Shown: positions 33,648-42,376, counted from the first letter of the stretch. The stretch: 64,000 bases of DNA from JBBDWJ01 sp963824095 (GCA_963824095.1 CAWGNS010000008.1:2046001-2110000), one strand, 5' to 3'. Translations and numbers: made by a program. The notes: generated by a model not told the origin, from the sequence alone.

Positions 33648-35657
33648 CTAACTCGGGCCTCCCTCGAGAAACGGCTTCGAGGTGATCAGAGCGACAACGA
33701 GTTCGCGGAAATGGAACCCGGACTCCTGAAACTTCTTGAGCATAGCCTCGATCGCCGGCTGGTCGGCCGCGGTCTCTTCGCGGCCGAAGGTGTAGCGGAA
33801 CAATTTCTTGACGATGCACTTCTGGCAGGCGCCGTCGGCGGCCAGAATACGGCCCAATTCCTTGGGCGTGGAAAAGTCGGAATTCTCGATCCCCTGCACG
33901 TGCGCGGTGGTGTCGAGCGGCAGCTTGACCTCGCTGCGCTTGCGGTGACCCTCTTCGTGCGCCTCGGGGATAAAGCTGAGCGTCAACTCCTGCCGGAACT
34001 TGCCGATCGCGTCGTAGTGCTCGAAACCCAAACCGATCGGGTCGATCAGGCGATGGCACGTGGCGCACGCCTCGCTGTTGAGGTGCATGCTCAGCCGCTC
34101 ACGATTGGTCATCGGCTTGGCTTCGGTGATCACCGGCAGAGCAGTGTTGACGCCCGGCGGCGGCGGCGGCACTTCATGGCACAGAAAATCAGCGCGGACA
34201 AACAGGCCCCGCTCGGTCGGCGAGGTGTCGGACGGCTTGCTGGTCAGCGTCAGAAACGAAGCGTGCCCGAGCACTCCGGAGCGGCCCGAATCGGGCGGAT
34301 AGTCCACGCGGCCGAACTCCTCGCTGGGCGCCGGCAGACCATAGAGGTTCGCCAGGTCCGTGCTCACGTAGGTGTAGTCGGCCGTGAAGAAGTCCATGAA
34401 ATTCTGGTCTTCCCAGACCAGATGGTCGAACAGCCGGCGCGTCTCTTCGGTCATCGCGGCGGCCAGCTCGGTGCTGAAGCCGCGGAACAGGCGCCGGTCG
34501 CGGATCGCGCTCAGCGCCCGGTCGAACCGCAGCCACTGCGCCAGAAACTCCTCGAGCGAGCTTTTCGCGCGCGGGTCGTCCAGCATCTTGCGGGCGGTGG
34601 CTTCGACCTGCGCCACCGTGGAGAGCTCGCCCTTGTCGGCGGCGGCGAGCAATTCCTCGTCGGGCATCGTGTCCCACAGGAAGTAGGAAAGCCGGCTGGC
34701 GATTTCGTATTGCCCGTAGGGGCTGCCGGCGCCGCGCTCCACCCGGAACAGGAAGTGCGGCGACTGCAGCATGGCTTCGACCACCATCTGCGCGCCACCG
34801 AGAAAATCGCCGGTCCGCTCGGCTTCCTGGCGGAACAGCTCGACGTAAACCTGCGCTTCGCGGTCGTCGATCGGCCGCCGGAACGCCTTGAGGCCGAACT
34901 GGCGCACGAACTTGTCGGCGCAGACCGGGTCGGTCGCCGCGGCCGGCTGGCAGGGAATCAGCCCCTGATGGTCGCCGCCACGAAACGCGCTCCGCGCCAG
35001 CCGTTCGGCGGCGTCGCTATAGGCCTCGGCCTGCAGCGGCGGAACGCCCTGCGCCTCCAGTTGATTCTTGAAGCCGTGGACGAAGTCTTCCTTGGGGAAA
35101 CTATCGGCGGGGCGGCTCTGGTCGCCGAGCAGGTCGCGCACCGTATTGTTGTATTGGCTGTGGGTCAGCCGCCGCACGGTCAACGGCTCGAGGCCGTGCT
35201 GGTCGTCGCGCGTGAGTCTTTTTTCCGCTTCGTCGAGCTGCTTATCCGACAGACCGGCCAGATAGTGGATCCAACCCAGCAGCACGCCTTCCTCTTTGCT
35301 GCCCGGCGCAAAGCGCTCGCCGCCGGTGTGCGGAATGCGGTTGGTCGGCTTGAGCAGCAGCAGCGATTTTTCCGGGTTCGCGCGGTCGACGAGTTTCGTC
35401 AAACCGAGCCCAAACGCGGTGACTTCCTGGGGCTTGGCGTCGTTGGGGGGAAATTGCAGACGGGTGGCGGCAGCCACGCCATTATCGTTGTGGCACAGAT
35501 TGCACTGTGCGTCGTGCATCAGGGGGTAGAGCTTTTCAGCGAAGTAGGATTCGTCGGTCGCAACCGGCTTGGACTGCGCCCAAACCGCAGGCACCACCGC
35601 GAGTAGCAACGCGCAGGCTGCTACCAGCTTCGGCCGATGCCTTGCCGAGTATTTCAC
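33648..35657 (-). CDS. DUF1592/DUF1588/DUF1585-type exported cytochrome c-like protein
   Basis: 669 residues. The signal is AACALLLAVVPAVWAQ (cleavage near AWAQ). A heme-like motif follows: CNLCH near residue 45. The family blocks run DUF1587 (RRLTHSQYNNTVRDLLG), DUF1595/DUF1592 (FGLKAFRRPIDDREAQVYVELF, FLFRVERG...YEIASRLSYFLWDTMPDEEL), DUF1588 (RSGVLGHASFLTLTSKPSDTSPTERGLFV and CATCHRLIDPIGLGFEHYDAIG, a second CxxCH) and DUF1585 (CQKCIVKKLFRYTFGREET). Two CxxCH motifs suggest heme binding. These modules are common in Planctomycetes and Acidobacteria, usually paired with DUF1552 as here. The GTG start follows GAGAGG; upstream in-frame sequence runs through repeats. Confidence 0.9.
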   Translation of the reverse strand: MKYSARHRPKLVAACALLLAVVPAVWAQSKPVATDESYFAEKLYPLMHDAQCNLCHNDNGVAAATRLQFPPNDAKPQEVTAFGLGLTKLVDRANPEKSLLLLKPTNRIPHTGGERFAPGSKEEGVLLGWIHYLAGLSDKQLDEAEKRLTRDDQHGLEPLTVRRLTHSQYNNTVRDLLGDQSRPADSFPKEDFVHGFKNQLEAQGVPPLQAEAYSDAAERLARSAFRGGDHQGLIPCQPAAATDPVCADKFVRQFGLKAFRRPIDDREAQVYVELFRQEAERTGDFLGGAQMVVEAMLQSPHFLFRVERGAGSPYGQYEIASRLSYFLWDTMPDEELLAAADKGELSTVAQVEATARKMLDDPRAKSSLEEFLAQWLRFDRALSAIRDRRLFRGFSTELAAAMTEETRRLFDHLVWEDQNFMDFFTADYTYVSTDLANLYGLPAPSEEFGRVDYPPDSGRSGVLGHASFLTLTSKPSDTSPTERGLFVRADFLCHEVPPPPPGVNTALPVITEAKPMTNRERLSMHLNSEACATCHRLIDPIGLGFEHYDAIGKFRQELTLSFIPEAHEEGHRKRSEVKLPLDTTAHVQGIENSDFSTPKELGRILAADGACQKCIVKKLFRYTFGREETAADQPAIEAMLKKFQESGFHFRELVVALITSKPFLEGGPS

Positions 35658-36137
35658 AACACCTCTCCCTGACACCCTCTCGTGGAAGGGATCCAAACGC
35701 GGCAGGAACGTTTCTATGGTATCACCCCAAGCCGCAGCCGACAATCCCTCTAAGTAGTAACCATTCATAGAATCAATATTTTGGGAGTAGCCTGGCCTGT
35801 GGAAAACGGGTTTATCCCTATGGCGTGGCGTGGGCCCTTTGCATTGTGGCGCGGGCCTGCGGCCGGCAGCGTCGGCGTGTTCGCCGACGTTTCGCCTTGG
35901 CCTGAGGCACTGCCTTGGTCCCCAGGTAGAGACAGGCGCTCCCGCCTGTCGAACGTCGGCACCGGCGCCAACGGTCCTCCCCCCGCATTCAGAAAACGTC
36001 GACCCGTCAGGTCGACGCTGCGGGCGTAGGCCCGCGCCACAATGCAAAGGGCCCACCAAACGCCACCGAAGGCCCGCTTAGCAGTGACGCCCACGAGGCC
36101 GATCCGGGACTCTCGCTATGCGCCAAGGCTATTGCCC
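35658..36137. other. 480-nt gap filled by a MITE-like inverted-repeat element
   Basis: It contains the inverted element described at 35821-36065, two family A repeats and one family B-like repeat. No gene is supportable. Confidence 0.6.
35821..36065. repeat. 245-bp element with long terminal inverted repeats (MITE-like)
   Basis: GTGGGCCCTTTGCATTGTGG with the next nine bases (35830-35858, 29 nt) is exactly repeated in inverse at 36028-36056. Extending outward, TGGCGT matches with a 3-nt mismatch gap, giving about 38-nt arms. Inside are family A units pointing inward (35846-35890 and 35995-36040) and a GTAGAGACAGG-type unit (35926-35950). No transposase is present. Family A units elsewhere look like fragments of these arms. 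Confidence 0.65.
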
Positions 36138-37880
36138 TTACAGCCGTACCCAGCGCTTCGCCTTCATCTCGAAGCGGGGCAAATAACCGGGCTCGACGCC
36201 GCTCACCGTCACCCGCAGGGAAAAGGCGTCGCGCAAGGAAGCCTCCAGCCGCTTCAACAAACTCGCCGGATCGGGGCAGGCGGGCGTCGGCTCGACCTGT
36301 ACGCTCAGCTCCGGCAAGGCGCGCACGGTGCTGACCTCCACCCGGTATTCGGCGACTTCCTCGCAGCGCCGCAGGATGTCCTCGACGGCGCCGGGGAAAA
36401 TATTGACGCCGCGCACCACCACCATATCGTCGGTTCGGCCCAGGATGCCGCCTTCGAGCGCCAGATTGTCGCTGCCGCACTCGCAGCGCCCCGCCGGCGC
36501 GGGCTGCACGAGGTCCCCGGTGCGGTAGCGCAGCAGGGGCGAACCCGTGCGCCTCAGATTGGTCAGCACCAGCTCGCCGCTGGCCCCCGGCGCCACCGCG
36601 GCGCCGCTGGCGGGGTCGATCACCTCGGCGATATAGCTCGAGCCGATCACGTGCAGCACCCCGCGCCGGCGGGGACATTCGTAACTCACCGGGCCGACCT
36701 CGGTCATGCCGTGATGATCGACGAGGCGCGCGCCTCGCCAGAGTTTTTCGATCCGCGCGCGTGTCGCTGGAATGCCGGCCCCCGGCTCGCCGGCCACGAT
36801 GATCGTCCGCACACGCGCCGCCGACAGATCCACGCCTTCTTCGGCGGCGGTCTCAGCGAGGCGGATGGCATAGGTGGGCGTGCAACACAACACCGTCGCG
36901 CCGGTATCGATCATCGTACGCACCCGCGCCCCGCTGCGCATGCCGCCGCCGGGCACGCACAGGCAACCCAGCCGCGTGGCCGCCTCGAATGCGGTCCAGA
37001 AGCCCAGAAACGGCCCGAACGAAAACGCGAAAAAGATGCGGTCGTGCCCCGCGACGCCGGCCGCGGCGTACACCTCCACCCAGCAGTCGAGCATCGCCGC
37101 CCAACTTTCGGGCGTATCGAGCCACAGCATCGGCTTGCCGGCGGTGCCGCTGGTCTGGTTGAACCGCGTGTAGCGCTCGAGCGGAAACGTCAGATTCGAG
37201 CCGTAGGGCGGGTGGGCGAGCTGATCTTCAACCAGTTCCTGCTTGAGCGTGAACGGCGCGCGCTCGAAAAACTGCTCCAGGCTCGCGACACCGCCATCCA
37301 GTCCCGCATCCCGCAGTTTCCGGGTGTAGAAAGGGTTCGCCGGCAACAGCGCGCCGAGCAGCTCCCGCAGCCGCCCGAGCTGCTGCGCTTCGAGGCGGGC
37401 GCGGTCGGGAACGCTGGGGCCGGCCATGGTCATCGATCGAGTAGTTCTGGCGGGAGCCGCTTCGATCTGATTCGCGATCGCGTCGGGGATCGGGACGCCC
37501 CGCAGCTTGCCCGTGGCTCTGTCGCGCGTCACGCAAGCCACCACCAGCGAGCCGCGCGCAACCTCACGTTGGGGCTCCTCGTTCAGCTTTCGGAAAACAA
37601 ACTGATAGACGATGCTCTTGGCGCGCCGCTCGCGCACGTAGAGACAGATCTCCACGATGTCTTCGAAGTGCAACGGATAGCTGAAATCACAGTCGACGTG
37701 CACCCGCGGCCAGCCGACCGGTTCGGGCAGTCCGGTAGTGTGAATCGAAAAACCCAGCGACCGGAAAAAGGCGTGCTCGGCCGCTTCCATGTATCGCAGG
37801 AAGGCCGTGAAATGCACGATCCCGGCCATGTCGGTATCGGAGAACTCGACCTGGCGGGTCAGTTGGAACTGGTAGGCCAC
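36138..37880 (-). CDS. fusion of 4HBT thioesterase and phenylacetate-CoA ligase-like AMP-binding domain
   Basis: 580 residues. Residues 5-135 are a YbgC/4HBT hot-dog thioesterase: RQVEFSDTDMAGIVHFTAFLRYME carries the catalytic Asp/His-type motif, then EAAEHAFFRSLG. After a linker (about 135-165), residues 165-580 are a phenylacetate-CoA ligase-like adenylating domain: FNQTSGTAGKPMLW (P-loop), VVAGEPGAGIPATR, DHHGMTEVGPVSYEC, LLRYRTGDLVQ and GRTDDMVVVRGVNIFPGAVEDIL, with a CoA-ligase C-terminal subdomain carrying the lysine region (PRFEMKAKRWVRL). It should activate an aryl or acyl acid as adenylate and thioester, while its own thioesterase half releases or edits acids. The GTG start overlaps the upstream gene by 22 nt. 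An acid-activating enzyme with a built-in hydrolase is unusual. Confidence 0.82.
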   Translation of the reverse strand: MAYQFQLTRQVEFSDTDMAGIVHFTAFLRYMEAAEHAFFRSLGFSIHTTGLPEPVGWPRVHVDCDFSYPLHFEDIVEICLYVRERRAKSIVYQFVFRKLNEEPQREVARGSLVVACVTRDRATGKLRGVPIPDAIANQIEAAPARTTRSMTMAGPSVPDRARLEAQQLGRLRELLGALLPANPFYTRKLRDAGLDGGVASLEQFFERAPFTLKQELVEDQLAHPPYGSNLTFPLERYTRFNQTSGTAGKPMLWLDTPESWAAMLDCWVEVYAAAGVAGHDRIFFAFSFGPFLGFWTAFEAATRLGCLCVPGGGMRSGARVRTMIDTGATVLCCTPTYAIRLAETAAEEGVDLSAARVRTIIVAGEPGAGIPATRARIEKLWRGARLVDHHGMTEVGPVSYECPRRRGVLHVIGSSYIAEVIDPASGAAVAPGASGELVLTNLRRTGSPLLRYRTGDLVQPAPAGRCECGSDNLALEGGILGRTDDMVVVRGVNIFPGAVEDILRRCEEVAEYRVEVSTVRALPELSVQVEPTPACPDPASLLKRLEASLRDAFSLRVTVSGVEPGYLPRFEMKAKRWVRL

Positions 37881-39136
37881 AGCGTGGATTCGCTTTCCAG
37901 GGGTCTGCCGTGCGGCAGCGGTTCGGGCACCTTCGCAAACTCCGCCACGGCGTCGAACAGCGGCTTGAAGTCGCGAAACACGTTGCCCATCAGGCACTCG
38001 GTGATGTCGCCTTTGAAATCGGGGTAGGCGCCCAGAAATTTGCGGAAGCTGAAGGTGTGATCGTAAAAGCTGTAGACCAGCCGCCGCATCGACTCGATGC
38101 CATAGCAAAGCTGCGTCCCGTAGTTCATGAAGCGCGCCGCCGAGAAATCGTGATCGCGTAGGGCGGCGTCGACGGCTTCGGCCGCCATCTCTCCGCTGCG
38201 CAACGCCAGAAATACGCCGGAGGAAAACACCGGATCGAGAAACGCGAATGCGTCGCCGGCCAGCAGCAGTCCGTCGGTCGCGCAGTAGCGCGAGCGGTAG
38301 GAATACTCGCCGGTTACGCGGTAGGGCCCGAACTGTTGTCCCACGGCGAGGTGCTGCTCGATCCAGCCGTTGTTTTTGACCTCGCGGTGAAAAATCTCGG
38401 CCAGATCGCGCGTATCCCGGTAGAGATAGTCTGCCTCAGCGACGACGCCGACGCTGACCACATCGTCGGCCAGCGGGATGTACCAGAACCAACCCTTCTC
38501 GGGCACATAAGCGACCGTCGTGGCGCCTTCGTCGACGCCCGAGTCGCGCTGCGCGCCTTTGTAGTAAGTCCACACCGCGATCTTGTTCAGTTGCGGATCG
38601 CGCACCTTCCAACCGTTGCGCGTTACCGAGAACGCGTCGCGGCCGGTGGCGTCGATGGTCATCGGAGCGCGGAACTCAAAAGTCTCGCCGTCCTTGCCGG
38701 CGGCCCGCACTCCGCTCACGGCGCCCTTCTCGCGCAGCAGCTCGCGGACGGTGGTTTCTTCCCGCACCTCGGCGCCCTTTTCGCGCGCGTTGTCGAGCAG
38801 CATCTGGTCGAACTCGCTGCGCAACACCTGCCAGGTCACGGCCGCCTCGCTATCGAAGTGCTCGAAGAAATAGAACGGCACCGAGCGCCGCCCGCTGGCG
38901 CTGACAAACTGCACACTGTATTTTTTCGGGAAGTGCGAGGCCTTCAGCTTGTCGATCATGCCGAGGCGCTCTAACGGGAAGTAGGTGTAGGGGATGAGCG
39001 ATTCGCCAATGTGATAGCGCGGAAATTTCTCGCGTTCGAGCAGCAGCACGCGGCGGCCCTTGTCGGCGAGCAGGGCGGCGGTTGTGGAGCCAGCCGGGCC
39101 GCCGCCCATCACGATCGCGTCGAACTCGTTAGCCAA
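37859..39136 (-). CDS. flavin-dependent halogenase-like FAD monooxygenase
   Basis: 425 residues. The N-terminal FAD fold begins AIVMGGGPAGSTTAALLA (GxGxxG, residues 8-25) with RYHIGESLIPY near 40-50. The FADH2-halogenase motif WxWxIP is present as GWFWYIPL (W216, W218, P221). FPKKYS at 69-74 offers a lysine where halogenases place the catalytic one. LLAGDAFAFLDPVFSSGVFLAL is the second FAD motif. The nearest described group is the CmlS/CndH/PrnA-like halogenases and their halide-free relatives, geranylgeranyl-reductase-like oxidases. It probably acts on a carrier- or CoA-bound aryl substrate. It overlaps the UbiC-like gene by 8 nt and the fusion gene by 22 nt. Confidence 0.8.
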   Translation of the reverse strand: MANEFDAIVMGGGPAGSTTAALLADKGRRVLLLEREKFPRYHIGESLIPYTYFPLERLGMIDKLKASHFPKKYSVQFVSASGRRSVPFYFFEHFDSEAAVTWQVLRSEFDQMLLDNAREKGAEVREETTVRELLREKGAVSGVRAAGKDGETFEFRAPMTIDATGRDAFSVTRNGWKVRDPQLNKIAVWTYYKGAQRDSGVDEGATTVAYVPEKGWFWYIPLADDVVSVGVVAEADYLYRDTRDLAEIFHREVKNNGWIEQHLAVGQQFGPYRVTGEYSYRSRYCATDGLLLAGDAFAFLDPVFSSGVFLALRSGEMAAEAVDAALRDHDFSAARFMNYGTQLCYGIESMRRLVYSFYDHTFSFRKFLGAYPDFKGDITECLMGNVFRDFKPLFDAVAEFAKVPEPLPHGRPLESESTLWPTSSN

Positions 39137-39707
39137 GATTTCCCTCCCCGTTCGCCGGGCCGTTCCAAACCGGTAAGATCTCCACCACCCGCGCCAGCAC
39201 GTTGCGCGACGGGTCCGAAAGCACGTTGCAGCGCCCGTAGAGCACGCGCGGTTCGGCGAGGTCGAGCGCTTCGCACATCAACGCATCGGCGGTGACGCGC
39301 AGATAGGCCGCCGGGTGGCTCTCGTGCGCCACGCACTGCGTGCGAAGAATCGTTCCCAACGGCTGTTTTTCTTCCAAGACCAGCCGCCGGGCCTCCTCGG
39401 GAAGATAGTCCAGATAGATCTTGATTCCTCCGAACTCGACCGCGGTCGAGCCGTTGGGTAGCACCAGAAGCACCTGCCGCGAGAACACTTCGCCGCGCTG
39501 GGTGTGCTTGAGCACCCGCAAATGAACCGTCTGGCCGTAGGCGGCCTCGAGCGTCGGCGTCATATCGCTGTTGTGCACCAGCAGCCGGCGGTAGGGCTCA
39601 GGCACGTCCTGCCCATCCACCAGGTTCACCGCGGGCAGCGGCAACCCGCTTTCCTCGTAGAACTCGGTCAACGGCTGCAGAACTTTCCAATCGGTAATCA
39701 CTTGCAT
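39129..39707 (-). CDS. UbiC-like chorismate lyase (DUF98-type)
   Basis: 192 residues. The fold pattern matches UbiC: RRLLVHNSDMTPTLEAAYG, then VFSRQVLLVL with the substrate Arg where E. coli UbiC has R76, PLGTIL, and the C-terminal RVLYGRCNVLSDPSRNVLARVVEILP, which corresponds to the WGRR...LLLTELFLP end with the conserved Glu (E155 in UbiC). It should release pyruvate from chorismate to give 4-hydroxybenzoate or a similar acid. It sits in a four-gene operon with an acid-activating enzyme, a halogenase-like flavoenzyme and a radical SAM enzyme. The assignment rests on motif and length, so a UTRA-like ligand-binding role is an alternative. Confidence 0.72.
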   Translation of the reverse strand: MQVITDWKVLQPLTEFYEESGLPLPAVNLVDGQDVPEPYRRLLVHNSDMTPTLEAAYGQTVHLRVLKHTQRGEVFSRQVLLVLPNGSTAVEFGGIKIYLDYLPEEARRLVLEEKQPLGTILRTQCVAHESHPAAYLRVTADALMCEALDLAEPRVLYGRCNVLSDPSRNVLARVVEILPVWNGPANGEGNLG

Positions 39708-39733
39708 GACAAAGCCGACGGATCGACAGTGCT

Positions 39734-41068
39734 TTACGCGTAGCGCGCGTCGCGATGTTGGGGGAGGAAAAACTCATAGAGCAGCTTGTCCACCTGCAAC
39801 AAGCCGCTCCGTTTCAGCCGCACGTTGTCCGTATCGGATTCCAGAAAACCGCGCTCCCGCAGCGTATTCACCGACCCGGCGAAGCGCTGCTGGATATCGA
39901 CCCCGAACTTGTTCTGGAAATACTCGCGGTGCACGTGCCCCAGTTTCATTTGCAGGATCAGCTCGCGGATCATGCGCTCTTCGCGCGTCGGCGTCAGCGC
40001 CCGGTAGATCGGCAGCTTACCCTCGTGCAGCCTGGCGATGTAGGGCTCGAACTCGTGCTCATTCTGGAAGTGCGTGCCGCCGACGTGCGAGAACGAGGCC
40101 ACCCCGAGGCCGATCATGTCCGCGCCCGTCCACAGAAAATCCCGATAGAGAAAATGCGTTCGCGACGGGTCTTTCACCGCCGTGTACGCGCTCGTCACCG
40201 CGTAGCCGGCCCGCTCCATCTCCGCGAACGCGTAGTCGACCCATTCGCGCTTGGTGTGCCAGTTGGCAACCGGCGCGATCTCTCTGCCCTGCGCCTTCAT
40301 GTCCTTGAAGATCGTCGTGTTGTAGGGGACCTCCATCTGATAGATGGTGACGCTATCGGGCGCCAGCGCGATCGTCTTGCGCACGCATTCGCGCCAGTTT
40401 TCGGTCGTTTCCCCGACCATGCCCGCGATCAGGTCGACGTTGATTTGCGGAAAGCCGATCTTGCGCGCGAAATCGTAAGCCTTGTCGATGTCTTTGGCGC
40501 CGTGCGCCCGCCCGTTGATCTCCAGGATCTCCTGATCGAAGTTCTCGACGCCCAGGCTCAGCCGCGTCACGCCGAGTTGCCGGATCACGTTCAGCTTGCT
40601 CTCGGTGAGCGTGCCCGGCTCGCATTCGAAGGTGATCTCCTCGGCCGCGTCCCAGGGCAGCAGCTTCGTCATCGCCTCCACCAGCCGCGTCAGTTGCCTG
40701 GAGGAGATGTAGGAAGGCGTGCCGCCGCCGAAATAGACGAACTTGGGCTTGCGGCCGCTGATGAAGGCTTTCTGGCTGTAGAGGGTCAGCTCCTGGATGG
40801 CGGCGTCGAGATAGCGCTCGACCTCCGAGGAATCCTTGCCGGTATAGACCTTGAAGTAGCAGAAATGGCAGCGCTTGCGGCAGAACGGAATGTGCAGGTA
40901 GACACCCAGCGCTGTCCCCGGAGCCGCCGGCTGGTCCAGCGCCGCGTGCGCCTCGCCGACTCGCTCGGGGGTCCACAACGAATACGGCGGGTAGTTCGAG
41001 ACGAAGTAGTTGCCCCCCGTAGTCTCATCCCGCCCGTTCTGCCCCGCTTCGTTCGGCCGTTCGCTCAC
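39734..41068 (-). CDS. HemN/HemW-like radical SAM enzyme, first gene of the aryl-acid operon
   Basis: 444 residues. The radical SAM cluster is CRKRCHFC (C63, C67, C70) with YLHIPF before it, then YFGGGTPSYISSRQL, the SAM-binding GGGTP motif. The C-terminal HemN domain is present (EERMIRELILQMKLGHVHREYF...GFLESDTDNVRLKRSGLLQVDKLLYEFF). Coproporphyrinogen III oxidase HemN has a fourth Cys after the cluster (CxxxCxxCxC); here it is YF, so it is not HemN itself but a relative of the methyltransferases and cyclopropanases of this superfamily. Its start is divergent from DUF1080, and the next gene in the operon begins 26 nt after its stop. It probably modifies the operon's aryl product. Confidence 0.85.
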   Translation of the reverse strand: MSERPNEAGQNGRDETTGGNYFVSNYPPYSLWTPERVGEAHAALDQPAAPGTALGVYLHIPFCRKRCHFCYFKVYTGKDSSEVERYLDAAIQELTLYSQKAFISGRKPKFVYFGGGTPSYISSRQLTRLVEAMTKLLPWDAAEEITFECEPGTLTESKLNVIRQLGVTRLSLGVENFDQEILEINGRAHGAKDIDKAYDFARKIGFPQINVDLIAGMVGETTENWRECVRKTIALAPDSVTIYQMEVPYNTTIFKDMKAQGREIAPVANWHTKREWVDYAFAEMERAGYAVTSAYTAVKDPSRTHFLYRDFLWTGADMIGLGVASFSHVGGTHFQNEHEFEPYIARLHEGKLPIYRALTPTREERMIRELILQMKLGHVHREYFQNKFGVDIQQRFAGSVNTLRERGFLESDTDNVRLKRSGLLQVDKLLYEFFLPQHRDARYA

Positions 41069-41391
41069 TGGGAATCCTTTCCTAGCGTCGTTCGCGGTCT
41101 AACCCCTGCCTGGCGGACTCGCTTTTTCGCGGTCGGTGTCCTGGCCCCTATGGTATCAACTCGAAGAGATGCGATCGTTGTGCGATTGGTTACCCTCGAC
41201 AATCCTCCTCCGCCGCCGCCACCATCGGCCGGATCGCGTATCCTAGATGGGGTCGCGGCAAAGCCACGGGCACAGCGCCGAAGATGGCGTCCCGTCGGGT
41301 GTTCCTGAACAATAGAGGACGTCCCGTTTTCCCGGACTCTGCCCGCCCGTATTGCGCCGCCAAGATACCGGACCTCAGGAGGATGAGGCAT
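41069..41391. other. 323-nt divergent promoter region
   Basis: Between the radical SAM gene (leftward) and the DUF1080 gene (rightward). It must carry promoters of both. AGGAGG sits 9 nt before the DUF1080 start. No gene is supportable. Confidence 0.45.
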
Positions 41392-42171
41392 ATGGTCCGC
41401 AAGCTCCGTAGTTGTGCCATCGCTGTGCTCGTCGCGGCCGCTTGGTCGGCGTCGGCCGCCGGCCCGGTTCAAGCCGAGCCGAATCACCTGACCGCCGACG
41501 AGCAGGCCCACGGCTGGAAGTTGCTGTTCGACGGAAAAACCACCACCGGCTGGCGGGGCATGAAGAATACGCCCTTTCCCTCGCAAACCTGGGTGATCGA
41601 AGACGGCGCCATCCGCACCACGCCGGACGCCTCGGGCGGCGACCTGATCACCGACAAGGTCTTTGACAACTTCGAGCTCGAGGTCGAATGGAAGATCTCG
41701 CCCGGAGGCAACAGCGGCATCAAATACCTGGTCGAGGAGGAATGGCTGAGTCCCCACTTCCGGCCTGATCTATCGGCCAAAGAGAAGCACCAGCAATGGC
41801 TCGCGGCGGTTGGCTATGAATACCAGATCTACGACGACGCCAAGATGAAGCACCACCCGGATTGGGAAAAAACGAGCACGGGAGCGCTCTACCTGCTCTA
41901 CGCCCCGCAGGACCGTCACCTCAACCCGCCCGGCCAGTGGAATGTCTCCCGTATCGTCGTGCGCGGCAACCACGTGGAGCACTGGCTCAACGGCGGCAAG
42001 CTGCTCGAATGCGAGCTGGGTTCTGCCGAGTTGCTGGCGCTCGTCGAAAAAACCAAGTTCCACAAGATACCTGGCTACGGCATCAAGGGCCCCGGCCACA
42101 TCGTGCTGCAACACCACGGCTCGCCGGTGTGGTTCCGAAACATCAAGATCCACGAGTTGCCTTCGGATTAG
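41392..42171 (+). CDS. DUF1080 (3-keto-disaccharide hydrolase-like) exported protein
   Basis: 259 residues. The signal (VRKLRSCAIAVLVAAAWSASAAG) ends near residue 24. The DUF1080 beta-sandwich follows: WKLLFDGKTTTGWRGM (the conserved LFDGKxxxGW block), QTWVIEDGAI, NFELEVEWKISPGGNSGIKYLV and YEYQIYDDAKMKHHPD, with tail VWFRNIKIHELPSD. Members cleave 3-keto-disaccharides or bind carbohydrate at the surface; many occur in Planctomycetes and Acidobacteria. It may feed the SDR encoded just downstream. The start ATG 41392 follows AGGAGG by nine bases; an ATG three codons upstream is too close to it. Confidence 0.9.
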   Translation: MVRKLRSCAIAVLVAAAWSASAAGPVQAEPNHLTADEQAHGWKLLFDGKTTTGWRGMKNTPFPSQTWVIEDGAIRTTPDASGGDLITDKVFDNFELEVEWKISPGGNSGIKYLVEEEWLSPHFRPDLSAKEKHQQWLAAVGYEYQIYDDAKMKHHPDWEKTSTGALYLLYAPQDRHLNPPGQWNVSRIVVRGNHVEHWLNGGKLLECELGSAELLALVEKTKFHKIPGYGIKGPGHIVLQHHGSPVWFRNIKIHELPSD

Positions 42172-42376
42172 CACGGCTGCGGCCCGCTGCCGACGGTGAT
42201 TACGGGGAGGACCGCCGGCCGCACCGGCCCTCGCCGCGTAGCGGCGGGAGCGGGCGAAGCGAGGACGGCAGGGCCGGGACGCGATCGGATTCCGAGGATG
42301 TCCAACCAAACCGGGGCCGCCGATCGGCCTGCGGCTGTCTTATCCCCTCTGTTCAGAAATGGAGAAAGCAAAAGAT

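Noticed and set aside
35658..36059. Upstream extension of the DUF1592 frame
   Set aside because: It runs through the inverted-repeat element; the signal peptide begins at the GTG at 35657.
33621..38027. Two 660-aa open frames antisense to the DUF1592 and ligase fusion genes
   Set aside because: No domain signatures and no ribosome-binding sites; both sense genes are convincing.
39734..41068. Calling the radical SAM gene hemN
   Set aside because: The residue after the CxxxCxxC cluster is Tyr rather than the fourth Cys position of HemN, and the neighbours are not heme genes.
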